DNA from: Pseudomonadota bacterium
GTDB taxonomy: Bacteria; Pseudomonadota; Alphaproteobacteria; Caulobacterales; Aquidulcibacteraceae
DNA length: 21,659 nt
Assembly (NCBI GenBank): GCA_023410295.1
Contig: JAEYPY010000072.1
Span: 1 to 21,659, forward strand
Reading direction: 5' to 3'
The notes below the pieces were generated by a model. It did no database searches. It was not told the DNA's origin and saw only the letters and a list, made by a program, of their open reading frames with translations. The position numbers were made by a program, and so were the translations under genes. Positions 1-8,125 of the stretch are shown here, in pieces (within the stretch, counting starts at the first letter, position 1; every line of letters starts with the position of its first letter).

Positions 1-2
1 AG

Positions 3-407
3 CCTGAGCGCAGCAACTGGTTTACGCGCGGCCCGCGCGATGCGCGCGTGCGCGTCACGATGCCAAACGTCGAAGGCCTGGAAGCTTCCAGCGGCGCCGA
101 TTTGGTCGCCACCGGCATTGATAGCGCCCGCATCTCGCTCGCATCCTCCTCAGGCGCCGACCTTCGCGCCAGCGGCCGCTGCGGCGCATTCAGTGCGGAC
201 GCGTCGAGCGGTTCGGACATCCACGCGCACGAGCTGCGCTGCGAGAACGGCAGTGTCGATGTCAGCTCAGGCGCCGATGTGCGCATCTATGCGAGCGGGC
301 GCCTTAACGTGGATGCCTCCAGCGGCGGCGGCGTCGTTGCTTATGGCGACCCCGGCATCGGCGATATCGATCTGTCCTCTGGCGGCTCGCTGCGGCGCGC
401 GAACTAA
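3..407 (+). CDS. DUF2807 / GIN-type head domain protein (5' truncated)
   Basis: The reading frame is open from the left edge to a TAA at 405-407, so only the C-terminal 134 residues are visible and the true start lies outside the window. The visible part is a beta-rich repeat in which a turn of the type SSGAD or SSGGS recurs about every 17-20 residues, as in DUF2807 proteins (putative auto-transporter adhesin head GIN domain), which are exported envelope proteins of unclear role. The segment SNWFTRGPRDARVRVTMP aligns with the matching region of the next gene, so the two are tandem paralogues. The AAGGAG that serves as ribosome binding site of the next gene overlaps this stop codon, which suggests co-transcription. 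The family assignment is good; no molecular function can be given. Confidence 0.75.
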   Translation, partial: PERSNWFTRGPRDARVRVTMPNVEGLEASSGADLVATGIDSARISLASSSGADLRASGRCGAFSADASSGSDIHAHELRCENGSVDVSSGADVRIYASGRLNVDASSGGGVVAYGDPGIGDIDLSSGGSLRRAN

Positions 408-419
408 GGAGCATCCATT

Positions 420-1031
420 ATGCGCACTCTTCTCATTGCCGGCGCTGCGGCGCTCGCCCTCGTGACCACCGCTTCGGCTGAGACGCGCGCGCTCGCCGGC
501 TTCACGGGCGTCGCCGCGGAAGATCAGCTCGATGTCTTCATCACAATCGGTCAAACCTACAGCGTTGACGTGAGCGGACCGGACGCCGCCCGTGTGCGCA
601 CGGAAATCCGCGACCAAACGCTGAAGATTTCCCAAGCCAACCGCGGCTGGTTCGGTCGCAATCATGATCTTGACGCGACGGTCCGCATCACCATGCCGCG
701 CATCGACAGCATCGCCGCCGCGCGCGGTGCTGAAGTGACCGCCCACAACATCACGGCCGGCGCCATGGATCTTGCCGCCGCTATGGGCGGCGTCATCGAA
801 ATCGATGGCGAATGCACGGCGCTCTCCGCTTCCGTGGCGATGGGCGGCGTTCTCGACGCCGACGAGTTCCGCTGCCGCAGCGCTGACGTCTCAGCCGCCA
901 TGGGCGGCGTTGCTGAAGTCTATGCCACCGGCACGTTCGACGCCTCGGCCGCGATGGGTGGGACGATCGACATTGCGGGCGGCGCAAGCGGGGACGTCTC
1001 GGCAAGCTTCGGCGGCGTCATCAGCCACTAA
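420..1031 (+). CDS. Secreted DUF2807 / GIN-type protein, paralogue of the upstream gene
   Basis: 203 residues. A signal peptide is clear: Arg at position 3, a hydrophobic stretch to about residue 18 and a TASA cleavage site near residue 21, so the protein is exported. The mature part holds a DUF2807 fold; its second half has five repeats with an AMGG or SFGG turn (AAMGGVIEIDG, AMGGVLDAD, AAMGGVAEVYA, AAMGGTIDIA, SFGGVI), as expected of a short beta-helix. The upstream paralogue uses SSG in the same turns. The start at 420 is set by AAGGAG at 406-411, eight bases before the ATG. Proteins of this family are often called adhesin-like or bactofilin-like on fold grounds only; no substrate is known. 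Confidence 0.8.
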   Translation: MRTLLIAGAAALALVTTASAETRALAGFTGVAAEDQLDVFITIGQTYSVDVSGPDAARVRTEIRDQTLKISQANRGWFGRNHDLDATVRITMPRIDSIAAARGAEVTAHNITAGAMDLAAAMGGVIEIDGECTALSASVAMGGVLDADEFRCRSADVSAAMGGVAEVYATGTFDASAAMGGTIDIAGGASGDVSASFGGVISH

Positions 1032-1042
1032 GACAAATTCCA

Positions 1043-1075
1043 GGAACCAGCGCGGCTCGCGCCGCGTTTGGTTCC
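1043..1075 (+). promoter_or_regulatory. EcfG-type promoter match embedded in a strong hairpin
   Basis: GGAAC at 1043-1047 and CGTT at 1065-1068 are separated by exactly 17 bases, which matches the alphaproteobacterial EcfG/sigT general-stress consensus. A start site 6-9 bases after CGTT would fall at about 1075-1077, almost on the ATG at 1079, giving a leaderless or nearly leaderless kinase mRNA; no Shine-Dalgarno sequence precedes that ATG. The same bases form a hairpin: GGAACCA (1043-1049) pairs with TGGTTCC (1069-1075), and CGCGGC (1051-1056) with GCCGCG (1061-1066), around a TCGC loop. It could instead be a terminator for the upstream gene, although no T-tract follows. Confidence 0.45.
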
Positions 1076-1078
1076 GCT

Positions 1079-2005
1079 ATGGAACAGGTCAATGAGATCG
1101 CGGCGCTCGTCGCGCCGCCCGAACCGGCGCGCGCAATTCCCGTCGCGGCGAAGGCGCTTGTCTTCTTCAACGACAAAGCCGGCAGCGTTGGCCCGAAGGA
1201 TCGCGAGCGTCTAGTCGAAGCACTGGGCGCCTGCGACATCGGCCAATATGCGCTCATCGACGCCAAGAAGATTTCGCGCAAACTCTTCCAACGCGCGGAC
1301 GAGTTCGATGTGATCATCGTGCTCGGCGGCGACGGCACCGCGCGCGCGGCTGCTGAACTCGCACCGCGCGACGGCCCGCCGCTGGTGCTGCTGCCCGGCG
1401 GCACGCTCAACGTTCTGCCGCGTGCGCTCTACGGTGATTTGGCTTGGCCGGAGGCGCTAAGAGCTGCGTTGGAGCGCGGTGAGGTCCGCCGCCTGCCAAT
1501 GGCGCGCGCCAACGACAAGGCCTTCTACGTGGCCGCCATGTTCGGCAACACCGCGCTCTTCGCGCGCGCGCGCGAGGCGGTGCGCGAAGGCAAACCGCTC
1601 ACCGCTTGGCGGCGCTTCCGCGTAGCGCTGCGCCGCTCGTTCAGCCGCAGCTTGCGGGCGCGGCATAGCGCCAATCGCATGGAGAAAGTCGAAGCCGTAG
1701 GCGTGCTGCTGCCGACGTTCTCCGGCGGCCTTGAGGCGGACGACATTGAGTGGGTGCGGCTCGAAGCGCGGCACTTGCTCGATCTCGCACGCATCGGCGT
1801 GCGCGCGCTCACCAGCAGCTGGCGCAAGGATCCCAGCATCGAGATTTGCCGCTGCAAGACCGGGGACATCGAGGCGCGCTTCGGCGTTGTCTATGCCGTG
1901 CTGGATGGCGAACCGCATACTTTCATGCAGCGTGTCCATCTGAAGTACGATCCACGGGGTCCGCGCGTTTTGGCGCTCGAGCAGGAAGAGGACAAGGCGG
2001 GGTAG
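1079..2005 (+). CDS. Diacylglycerol/lipid kinase family protein (DAGK catalytic domain)
   Basis: 308 residues, close to the usual size for YegS/DgkB-like lipid kinases. The N-terminal half carries the nucleotide-binding signature: VFFNDKAGS near residues 28-36, GGDGT at 83-87 and PGGTLNVLPRAL at about 106-117. The C-terminal half (about 140-300) is the beta-sandwich part of the family and includes the late motif VLDGEP. The enzyme should phosphorylate a lipid hydroxyl (diacylglycerol, sphingoid or similar) with ATP at the inner membrane; the substrate cannot be told from sequence. The stop TAG shares its G with the GTG start of the metallophosphoesterase, so translation is coupled. The ATG lacks a Shine-Dalgarno sequence and lies directly behind the EcfG-like promoter and hairpin. 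It is not the E. coli DgkA membrane type. Confidence 0.85.
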   Translation: MEQVNEIAALVAPPEPARAIPVAAKALVFFNDKAGSVGPKDRERLVEALGACDIGQYALIDAKKISRKLFQRADEFDVIIVLGGDGTARAAAELAPRDGPPLVLLPGGTLNVLPRALYGDLAWPEALRAALERGEVRRLPMARANDKAFYVAAMFGNTALFARAREAVREGKPLTAWRRFRVALRRSFSRSLRARHSANRMEKVEAVGVLLPTFSGGLEADDIEWVRLEARHLLDLARIGVRALTSSWRKDPSIEICRCKTGDIEARFGVVYAVLDGEPHTFMQRVHLKYDPRGPRVLALEQEEDKAG

Positions 2006-2820
2006 TGCAACTCGTCCATCTGACGGATATTCACTTCGGCTGCGAAGACAAAGCTGCGCTCCAGGCGGCGGCGCGCTATATCGCCGAACAGAAGCCGGAC
2101 GCTGTCATCATCACGGGCGATATCACCCTCGCCGGGCGCAGCGAAGAGCACGACAATGCCTGCGCCTGGATGCGAGAGCTTGCCGCGCCGGTGATCGTCA
2201 CGCCCGGAAATCACGACGTGCCTTACTACAACATGTGGGGCCGGCTCGCCTTTCCCTGGCGGCGCTATGAGCGCGCTGCAAGCGGCCTTCGGCGGGACGT
2301 GTGGCACACGCCGCAATGGAGCATCATACCGGTCAATACCGCGCGCGCCTGGCAAATCCGGATGAACTGGGCCCAAGGCGAGATTTCGCGCGGCCAAACC
2401 GCAATCGCCGCCGCCGAGTTGCAGCGTGCCGCGCCGGGCGCCCTGCGGATCCTCATCACGCACCATCCGCTCGACTGGCCCAACGACGCGCCCATCAAGG
2501 GAGTTACGCGCGGCGGCCCGAGCGCGCAGAAGAAGCTGATCGACGCCGGCGCCGAAGTCTTCCTGAGCGGTCACCTCCATTTCGCTTCCGCCCGTCTCAT
2601 TGGCAAGCGCGCGCTTTCGATCGTCAGCGGCACGCTTTCACAGCGCGTGCGGCACGAACCGTGCGCCTTCACCGTGATCCGTCGGCCGATGCCTGATGTG
2701 ATCGAGACGGAAGTGGTCTACATCGTGCAGGGCGTGCCGGAGACCGCATCGATCCGTCAGTTCCGGCTCAACGCACCGCTAGAACCGGGCGCGCCAGCGG
2801 AAGTCCACGCGCAGGTCTGA
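2005..2820 (+). CDS. Calcineurin-like metallophosphoesterase
   Basis: 271 residues from a GTG start that overlaps the preceding TAG by one base; AAGGCGG at 1994-2000 is the likely ribosome binding site. All metal-binding blocks are present in order: D-x-H (D8, H10), GD (38-39), GNHD (68-71), HH (153-154) and GHLH (189-192). The length and order fit the cytoplasmic cAMP phosphodiesterase/Icc-like (CpdA) branch, but this branch also hydrolyses other phosphodiesters, so the substrate is left open. There is no signal peptide. Coupling to a lipid kinase suggests a role in phospholipid or phosphate-ester turnover; that is inference. The frame is open well upstream, but the conserved N-terminal strand MQLVHLTDIHFG fixes the start here. 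Confidence 0.85.
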   Translation: MQLVHLTDIHFGCEDKAALQAAARYIAEQKPDAVIITGDITLAGRSEEHDNACAWMRELAAPVIVTPGNHDVPYYNMWGRLAFPWRRYERAASGLRRDVWHTPQWSIIPVNTARAWQIRMNWAQGEISRGQTAIAAAELQRAAPGALRILITHHPLDWPNDAPIKGVTRGGPSAQKKLIDAGAEVFLSGHLHFASARLIGKRALSIVSGTLSQRVRHEPCAFTVIRRPMPDVIETEVVYIVQGVPETASIRQFRLNAPLEPGAPAEVHAQV

Positions 2821-2863
2821 TCCGCTGAGAGGCCGCGCAAGGCGGCATCCTCCTCGCTCATGC

Positions 2864-3352
2864 CTATTCGCCGGCGCGGCGGTCCGGGCCTTCGCCGCGG
2901 TATTCAATGTCAGGTTCACCGAGACCATCCTCATGCTCGGTGATGAGGCTGATGCCGAGCATGTCGGCGCCTTCCTCCAGATAGTCGCCAAGCAGCGGCA
3001 TCCCCATCAAGTAACGCGCCGCGCCGCCGCCGCGCTCGCGCGCGGTGGTCACAGCTTCGCGCCAGTCGCCGGCTTCGTAGTCGCCGCGGCCTAGCCACGC
3101 CAACGCAACCAGCTGCGTTCGGGCATCGACATTGAGCGATGCAATGGCGTCGCGCAGCTCTTGGCCGACGGGGTTGTCGGGTTCGTCTTCGAGCGCGTCC
3201 ATGAACCGGTCATCGGACGCGTCCGAGCCGTCGCTAGGATCGTCCGGTGCGACAAGCGCGTCGAAGGCGCGCGCTTTGAGGACGATGAAGGCAAGCGTCT
3301 CGCGATCGAGGGCGAAATCAGCAGGCGGCTCGGGGATGTCGCGGATGCTCAT
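2864..3352 (-). CDS. DUF3775 domain protein
   Basis: 162 residues, soluble and acidic. The sequence resembles DUF3775, a family of unknown function found mainly in alphaproteobacteria: an N-terminal part of the type [12 protein letters not shown], an acidic segment with [10 protein letters not shown], then [28 protein letters not shown] and a C-terminal [15 protein letters not shown] (about residues 113-128). The ATG shares one base with the TGA of the upstream CBS gene (TGATG), so the two are made together from the promoter at 3841-3865. A link to stress adaptation is inferred from that promoter only. The recognition rests on memory of the family pattern. Confidence 0.75.
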   Translation of the reverse strand: MSIRDIPEPPADFALDRETLAFIVLKARAFDALVAPDDPSDGSDASDDRFMDALEDEPDNPVGQELRDAIASLNVDARTQLVALAWLGRGDYEAGDWREAVTTARERGGGAARYLMGMPLLGDYLEEGADMLGISLITEHEDGLGEPDIEYRGEGPDRRAGE

Positions 3353-3798
3353 CAGGCGCGTCCGTCCATCGACTGGCTGTGCTCGCCGCCGGGGCGCGTA
3401 ATGCCTTCGAGCGCTTCGGCCGCCTCGGTCGATTGGGCAACCAGCGCGATATCGGCCAGCGAGACAATGCCGATGAGGCGCTTGTCGGCATCGACCACCG
3501 GCAGGCGGCGCACCTGGATGTCGGCCATGTTGGCGGCGACGTCGGACACGTCCTCGTCCTCGTGGCAGTACATTACCTCATGGGTCATGACTTCGCCGAC
3601 GGTGGTGTCCGGCCCCTTGCCGATGGCGATGCCGCGAACGGCAATGTCGCGGTCGGTGACCATGCCGGCGAGGCGGTCTCCGGCGGCGACGGGGAGGGCG
3701 CCGATATCAGCCTCGGCCATCAGCCGGGCGGCTTCCCGAACGGTGGTTTCCGGCGTGACGGTGCGAACGTCGCGGCTCATGACTTCGCGAATGATCAT
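3352..3798 (-). CDS. Tandem CBS domain protein
   Basis: 148 residues consisting almost only of two CBS domains (about 1-60 and 68-121), each with the typical VM-x-x-[DE]-V start and the G-[IM]-V-[TS]-x-x-D-I end. A paired CBS module usually binds adenine nucleotides or related ligands and senses energy or redox state; here no enzyme or channel is fused to it, as in many stand-alone stress CBS proteins. The start is supported by GGGAGA (complement of 3806-3811) seven bases before the ATG. It is the first gene of a two-gene unit with the DUF3775 gene. The ligand is not predictable. Confidence 0.88.
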   Translation of the reverse strand: MIIREVMSRDVRTVTPETTVREAARLMAEADIGALPVAAGDRLAGMVTDRDIAVRGIAIGKGPDTTVGEVMTHEVMYCHEDEDVSDVAANMADIQVRRLPVVDADKRLIGIVSLADIALVAQSTEAAEALEGITRPGGEHSQSMDGRA

Positions 3799-3840
3799 CG
3801 AAAATTCTCCCAGCTGGCGCGCAGCCCCCGCTTTCCGGCC

Positions 3841-3865
3841 AACGCGACGTTAGGGTCTGGGTTCC
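3841..3865 (-). promoter_or_regulatory. EcfG general-stress promoter (perfect consensus)
   Basis: Read on the minus strand, GGAAC (3865-3861) is followed after exactly 16 bases by CGTT (3844-3841), the full EcfG/sigT consensus. The expected start of transcription near 3833 would leave a leader of about 35 bases with a good Shine-Dalgarno site before the CBS gene at 3798. Position, spacing and orientation all fit. This puts the CBS/DUF3775 unit in the predicted general stress regulon. Confidence 0.65.
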
Positions 3866-3880
3866 GGCGCCGTCTGAGGC

Positions 3881-3908
3881 TTGCCGGCTGGGCGGCTTTG
3901 GCTTATCA
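3881..3908 (+). promoter_or_regulatory. Possible housekeeping promoter of rpmF
   Basis: TTGCCGG at 3881-3887 and GCTTATCA at 3901-3908, 13 bases apart, resemble the Caulobacter sigma-73 pattern TTGACGS-N10-14-GCTANAWC. They lie 44 bases before the L32 start. Only a resemblance; several positions deviate. Confidence 0.3.
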
Positions 3909-3951
3909 GCCCCGCTTTCCGAGATTTCCGGGTTCCAGGAGTTTACCGGCC

Positions 3952-4134
3952 ATGGCCGTTCCGAAGCGAAAAACCTCGCCCTCGCGCCGCGGCATGCGCC
4001 GGGCCCACGATAAGCTGCCGAAAAACGCTTACGTCGAGGACGCGGAGTCGGGCGAACTGCGCCGGCCGCACCACATCGATCTGAAGAGCGGCCGCTATCG
4101 CGGCAAGCAAGTGCTGAAGCCGAAGGAAGACTGA
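3952..4134 (+). CDS. rpmF: 50S ribosomal protein L32
   Basis: 60 residues. It begins with [20 protein letters not shown], the hallmark of bacterial L32, and continues with [19 protein letters not shown], typical of the alphaproteobacterial form. The four zinc-ribbon cysteines found in some L32 proteins are absent, so this is the cysteine-free type. The ATG at 3952 has AGGAG at 3937-3941; the frame is open far upstream but that part is not L32. The protein belongs to the large ribosomal subunit. It is divergent from the CBS gene and 128 bases upstream of eno in the same orientation. Confidence 0.97.
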   Translation: MAVPKRKTSPSRRGMRRAHDKLPKNAYVEDAESGELRRPHHIDLKSGRYRGKQVLKPKED

Positions 4135-4148
4135 GGCTTTTCCGCTAA

Positions 4149-5542
<1,394 letters not shown>

Positions 5543-5543
<1 letters not shown>

Positions 5544-5563
5544 CGGCGGCCGGCGAGCGCCGC
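5543..5563 (+). terminator. Possible terminator hairpin after eno
   Basis: GCGGCG (5543-5548) can pair with CGCCGC (5558-5563) around a nine-base loop, beginning at the last base of the eno stop codon. There is no T-tract, so its action as a terminator is uncertain. Confidence 0.25.
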
Positions 5564-5600
5564 GGCCCACATAACTGAGTTCGTGCGCGCAACGACTGCC

Positions 5601-5625
5601 GGAACATTGTGCCGGCGGCGACGTC
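5601..5625 (+). promoter_or_regulatory. EcfG-like promoter (one mismatch) before the metallopeptidase/ATP-grasp pair
   Basis: GGAAC at 5601-5605 and CGTC at 5622-5625 with a 16-base spacer; the consensus -10 is CGTT, so three of four bases match. Transcription from about 5632 would start downstream of the alternative GTG at 5609 and just before the ATG at 5645, which agrees with the chosen start of the next gene. Confidence 0.3.
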
Positions 5626-5644
5626 TTGGCTAACATCATCTCCG

Positions 5645-6700
5645 ATGAGTCTGCCGCGACGATCCTCCCGCTCGCGCAAGCGAGATCCGGCCTGGGCCAC
5701 GCTCAGTGACGCAGAGCTGCTCGCGCTGCGGTTCAAGGACCTGAAGCTCTCCATCGCCGGCACTTGGCTCGAGCAGCAGCTGGAAACCCTGCATGAAGAG
5801 CTGGAGAGCCGCGCGCTTAAGGTCCGGGCGCACGCCTGGCTCTCCACGGAATGGTTCAGCCCGCACGACACGCCCGGCATCGCCATTCCGTTCTATCTCG
5901 CCCACGCGCGCCTGATGCGGCTCGAGCGCAAGATGGTGCTTGAGGTGGAAGGCGGCTCTGAGCGCGAGTGCATGCGCATTCTACGTCACGAGGCAGGGCA
6001 TGTGATGCAGCGCGCCTTTGCATTGCACCGGCGCAAGCGCTGGCGCGAATTGTTCGGCAGCGCGGCGCGGCCTTATCCCGAATATTACCGGCCCAACCCA
6101 ACCAGTCGCCGCTACGTCCAGCACCTGCGGCGCTGGTACGCGCAATGCCATCCGGACGAGGATTTCGCCGAGACCTTCGCTGTGTGGCTCGCGCCGCGCT
6201 CGAACTGGCGCAAGCGCTACGCCGATTGGCCGGCGCTGCGGAAGCTTGAATATATCGACGAGCTCATGGGCGAGCTTGCCGGCGTCAAGCCGCCAGCCAA
6301 GGCGCGCACGCAGATGGAGCCGCTGCGCACGCTCGATACAACGCTGGAAGAGCATTACCGCGAAAAGCGCGAGCGCTTCGCGGTCGATTCCCCGACCGTG
6401 TTCGACCGCGATCTCTTGCGCATCTTCAGCAGCGACGAGCGCCACCGTAACGCGCCCGCCGCAGCGCTCGTGATCCGCCGGCATCGCAGCAAGATCATGC
6501 GCTCTGTCGCGCGTATCACCGGCGAGTATCCGCTCGCGCTCGACGCCGCCATCGACGACATCATTGATCGCGCCCGCACGCTGAAACTCCGTGCGCCCGG
6601 CAGCGAACAGCGCATTCGGCTTGAATTGACGGCGTTGCTGACCACGAACACGGTGACGTCGCTCTACAGTTCAGGCCGTCGGCAAACATTCGCGGTATGA
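5645..6700 (+). CDS. Putative zinc-binding metallopeptidase (HEXXH)
   Basis: 351 residues, soluble, no signal peptide, with a very basic N-terminus (SLPRRSSRSRKR). The zinc motif HEAGH lies at 115-119 in RILRHEAGHVMQRAF, and DEDFAETFAVWLAP at 171-184 supplies a likely third ligand (E176), the pattern of the uncharacterised putative zinc-binding metallopeptidase family (Peptidase_Mx-like). A C-terminal segment of about 120 residues (230-351) contains no motif I recognise. An in-frame GTG at 5609 would add 12 residues that look non-conserved, so ATG 5645 is preferred although it lacks a Shine-Dalgarno site. The stop overlaps the next start in an ATGA, so the protein is made together with the ATP-grasp enzyme. 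A peptide substrate is inferred, not shown. Confidence 0.75.
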   Translation: MSLPRRSSRSRKRDPAWATLSDAELLALRFKDLKLSIAGTWLEQQLETLHEELESRALKVRAHAWLSTEWFSPHDTPGIAIPFYLAHARLMRLERKMVLEVEGGSERECMRILRHEAGHVMQRAFALHRRKRWRELFGSAARPYPEYYRPNPTSRRYVQHLRRWYAQCHPDEDFAETFAVWLAPRSNWRKRYADWPALRKLEYIDELMGELAGVKPPAKARTQMEPLRTLDTTLEEHYREKRERFAVDSPTVFDRDLLRIFSSDERHRNAPAAALVIRRHRSKIMRSVARITGEYPLALDAAIDDIIDRARTLKLRAPGSEQRIRLELTALLTTNTVTSLYSSGRRQTFAV

Positions 6701-7719
6701 GTTTGCGCGTTCTTGTCCTCTGCCATCCTGATGGCCTTCCCCCCGAAACCCTTGACGGTCTCTCCGAGAAAGAGGCCTATCACATCAAGACCGAGTACGA
6801 TGTTGTCCACGCGCTGCGTGAACTCGGCCACGACGTGCGTCCGCTCGGCGTTCAATACGATCTCAAGCCCATTCGCGACGCGATCGAAGATTGGCGCCCG
6901 GACGTCGTCTTCAACCTGCTGATCGAATTTCATGGCGAGGCCGTCTATGGCCAGAACATCGCCAGCTTCCTTGAACTGATGCGTGTTGCCTACACCGGCT
7001 GCAATCCGCGCGGCCAAGTGCTGGCGCAAGGCAAGGATCTGTCCAAGAAGCTGCTCAAGTATCACCGCATCCCGACGCCGGCGTTCGCGGTGTTTCCGTT
7101 TGGCCGCAAAGTACGCCGCCCGGCCAAGCTCGGTTTTCCGCTCATCGTCAAAAGCACGATCGAAGATGCGTCGATGGGCATCTCGCAGGCGTCCGTGGTC
7201 GATAGCGATGAGAAACTCGCCGACCGCGTACGCTTCATCCATGAGAATGTCGGCACGCCCGCGATCGCTGAAGAATATGTCGACGGGCGCGAGATCTATG
7301 TCGGCGTGCTCGGCAATGAGCGCCTGCGCGCGCTGCCGGTGTGGGAGCTCGAATTCGAAAACCTGCCCCCCGGCGCGCTGCCGATCGCGACCGAGCGCAT
7401 CAAGCGCAATCCGCAATACCAGGAAGCTCGCGGCATCATCCAAGGCCCGGCCGAAGGGCTTTCACCGGCGCTGGAGCTGCGCATCCGCGACACCGCCAAG
7501 CGCATCTGCCGCGTGCTTGAGCTCGACGGCTATGCCCGGATCGATTTCAGGCTCGGGCGCGATGATGTGCCGTACTTCATCGAGGCCAACCCGAATCCGG
7601 AAATCGCCCGCAGCGAAGAGTTCGCCCAGTCGGCCAAGTATGACGGCCTGGAGTACCTGGACCTCATCAACCGCATCCTCTCGCTCGCGATCTCGCGCGC
7701 CGGCGCGCACGACGAATAG
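6697..7719 (+). CDS. ATP-grasp ligase, D-alanine-D-alanine ligase-like
   Basis: 340 residues. The order of motifs is that of the D-Ala-D-Ala ligase branch of ATP-grasp enzymes: an N-terminal domain ending in AYTGCNPRGQVLAQGKDLSKKLL (about 104-126), the ATP-binding FPLIVKSTIEDASMGIS (about 147-163), EEYVDGREIYVGVLG, and the metal-binding YARIDFRLGRDDVPYFIEANPNPEI near residues 278-302. It should join a carboxylate to an amine with ATP, but it is not the cell-wall Ddl by context: there is no mur or fts cluster and it is coupled by a 4-base ATGA overlap to a metallopeptidase. Amidoligase-peptidase pairings are known from comparative genomics and suggest a small-peptide or peptide-tag pathway; the product is unknown. 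Confidence 0.8.
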   Translation: MSLRVLVLCHPDGLPPETLDGLSEKEAYHIKTEYDVVHALRELGHDVRPLGVQYDLKPIRDAIEDWRPDVVFNLLIEFHGEAVYGQNIASFLELMRVAYTGCNPRGQVLAQGKDLSKKLLKYHRIPTPAFAVFPFGRKVRRPAKLGFPLIVKSTIEDASMGISQASVVDSDEKLADRVRFIHENVGTPAIAEEYVDGREIYVGVLGNERLRALPVWELEFENLPPGALPIATERIKRNPQYQEARGIIQGPAEGLSPALELRIRDTAKRICRVLELDGYARIDFRLGRDDVPYFIEANPNPEIARSEEFAQSAKYDGLEYLDLINRILSLAISRAGAHDE

Positions 7720-7728
7720 GAAGGGCCG

Positions 7729-7742
7729 GTGACGATCGTCAC
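7729..7742. promoter_or_regulatory. Perfect 14-bp palindrome downstream of the ATP-grasp gene
   Basis: GTGACGATCGTCAC is fully self-complementary and begins ten bases after the stop at 7719, 65 bases before the small ORF at 7808. It could be a protein-binding site for a dimeric regulator or part of a terminator-like structure; no T-tract follows. Confidence 0.3.
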
Positions 7743-7807
7743 GGCGGCTGGCTCTGGCGGCCCCTAGATTCGCAGCCATCGCCACTCGCGATGTTGAGGA
7801 GCCGCCC

Positions 7808-7903
7808 ATGTTGATCCGCTTCAGCTGCCTGATGCTCGCGCTGGTCTCGTTCGTGCCCGGCGCCTTCGCCACACTCATGCAAACCGCGCGAATCGTCGCC
7901 TGA
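7808..7903 (+). CDS. Small hydrophobic protein, 31 residues
   Basis: An ATG with an excellent ribosome binding site (GAGGAG at 7796-7801, spacing six) opens a 32-codon frame ending in TGA at 7901-7903. The product starts MLIRFSCLMLALVSFVPGAF and ends in MQTARIVA: a short positively charged N-terminus and a hydrophobic stretch of about 18 residues, so it is probably a single-span membrane peptide or a signal-like peptide. No family can be named with certainty. It lies alone between the ATP-grasp gene and the ftsB-like gene. The Shine-Dalgarno sequence and the membrane-like composition are the only support. Confidence 0.55.
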   Translation: MLIRFSCLMLALVSFVPGAFATLMQTARIVA

Positions 7904-8125
7904 AGCCGTCAACAGCGCGACCAACTGCAAAAATATTTTTCGACGACCTCAGTGACTCCATCTGGAGTCCGGCTAGCCGCGCCTCCACCACATCTTGCGC
8001 CGCGTGAGCTAAGTGACTGATTCCGCGCGAGTCTTTGGACTCGTTTTGTTCCGCAAGCTCCTGATTCCGTAAAGATTTCATTAAGTATCGAGACTCATTT
8101 TGCCCACCTCTTCGAGGTCGGTACG
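7904..8125 (+). promoter_or_regulatory. Intergenic region before ftsB with promoter-like and CtrA-like sequence
   Basis: This 222-base stretch has no convincing gene and is less GC-rich than its surroundings. TTGTTC (8046-8051) and TAAAGA (8070-8075), 18 bases apart, could be -35 and -10 elements. Overlapping them, TAAA-N7-TTAA (8070-8084) differs by one base from the CtrA box TTAA-N7-TTAA. The ribosome binding site of the next gene is GAGG at 8114-8117. Confidence 0.25.

Noticed and set aside
780..1020. AMGG repeats as a DNA tandem repeat
   Set aside because: The repetition is at protein level with varied spacing and codons; it reflects the beta-helix fold rather than a DNA repeat.
2832..2846. 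Hairpin between the convergent metallophosphoesterase and DUF3775 genes
   Set aside because: A 5-bp stem (GCCGC/GCGGC) is easily found by chance at this base composition.
5609..5644. Upstream GTG start for the metallopeptidase
   Set aside because: The extra 12 residues look non-coding and overlap the promoter-like element at 5601-5625; the ATG at 5645 is preferred.
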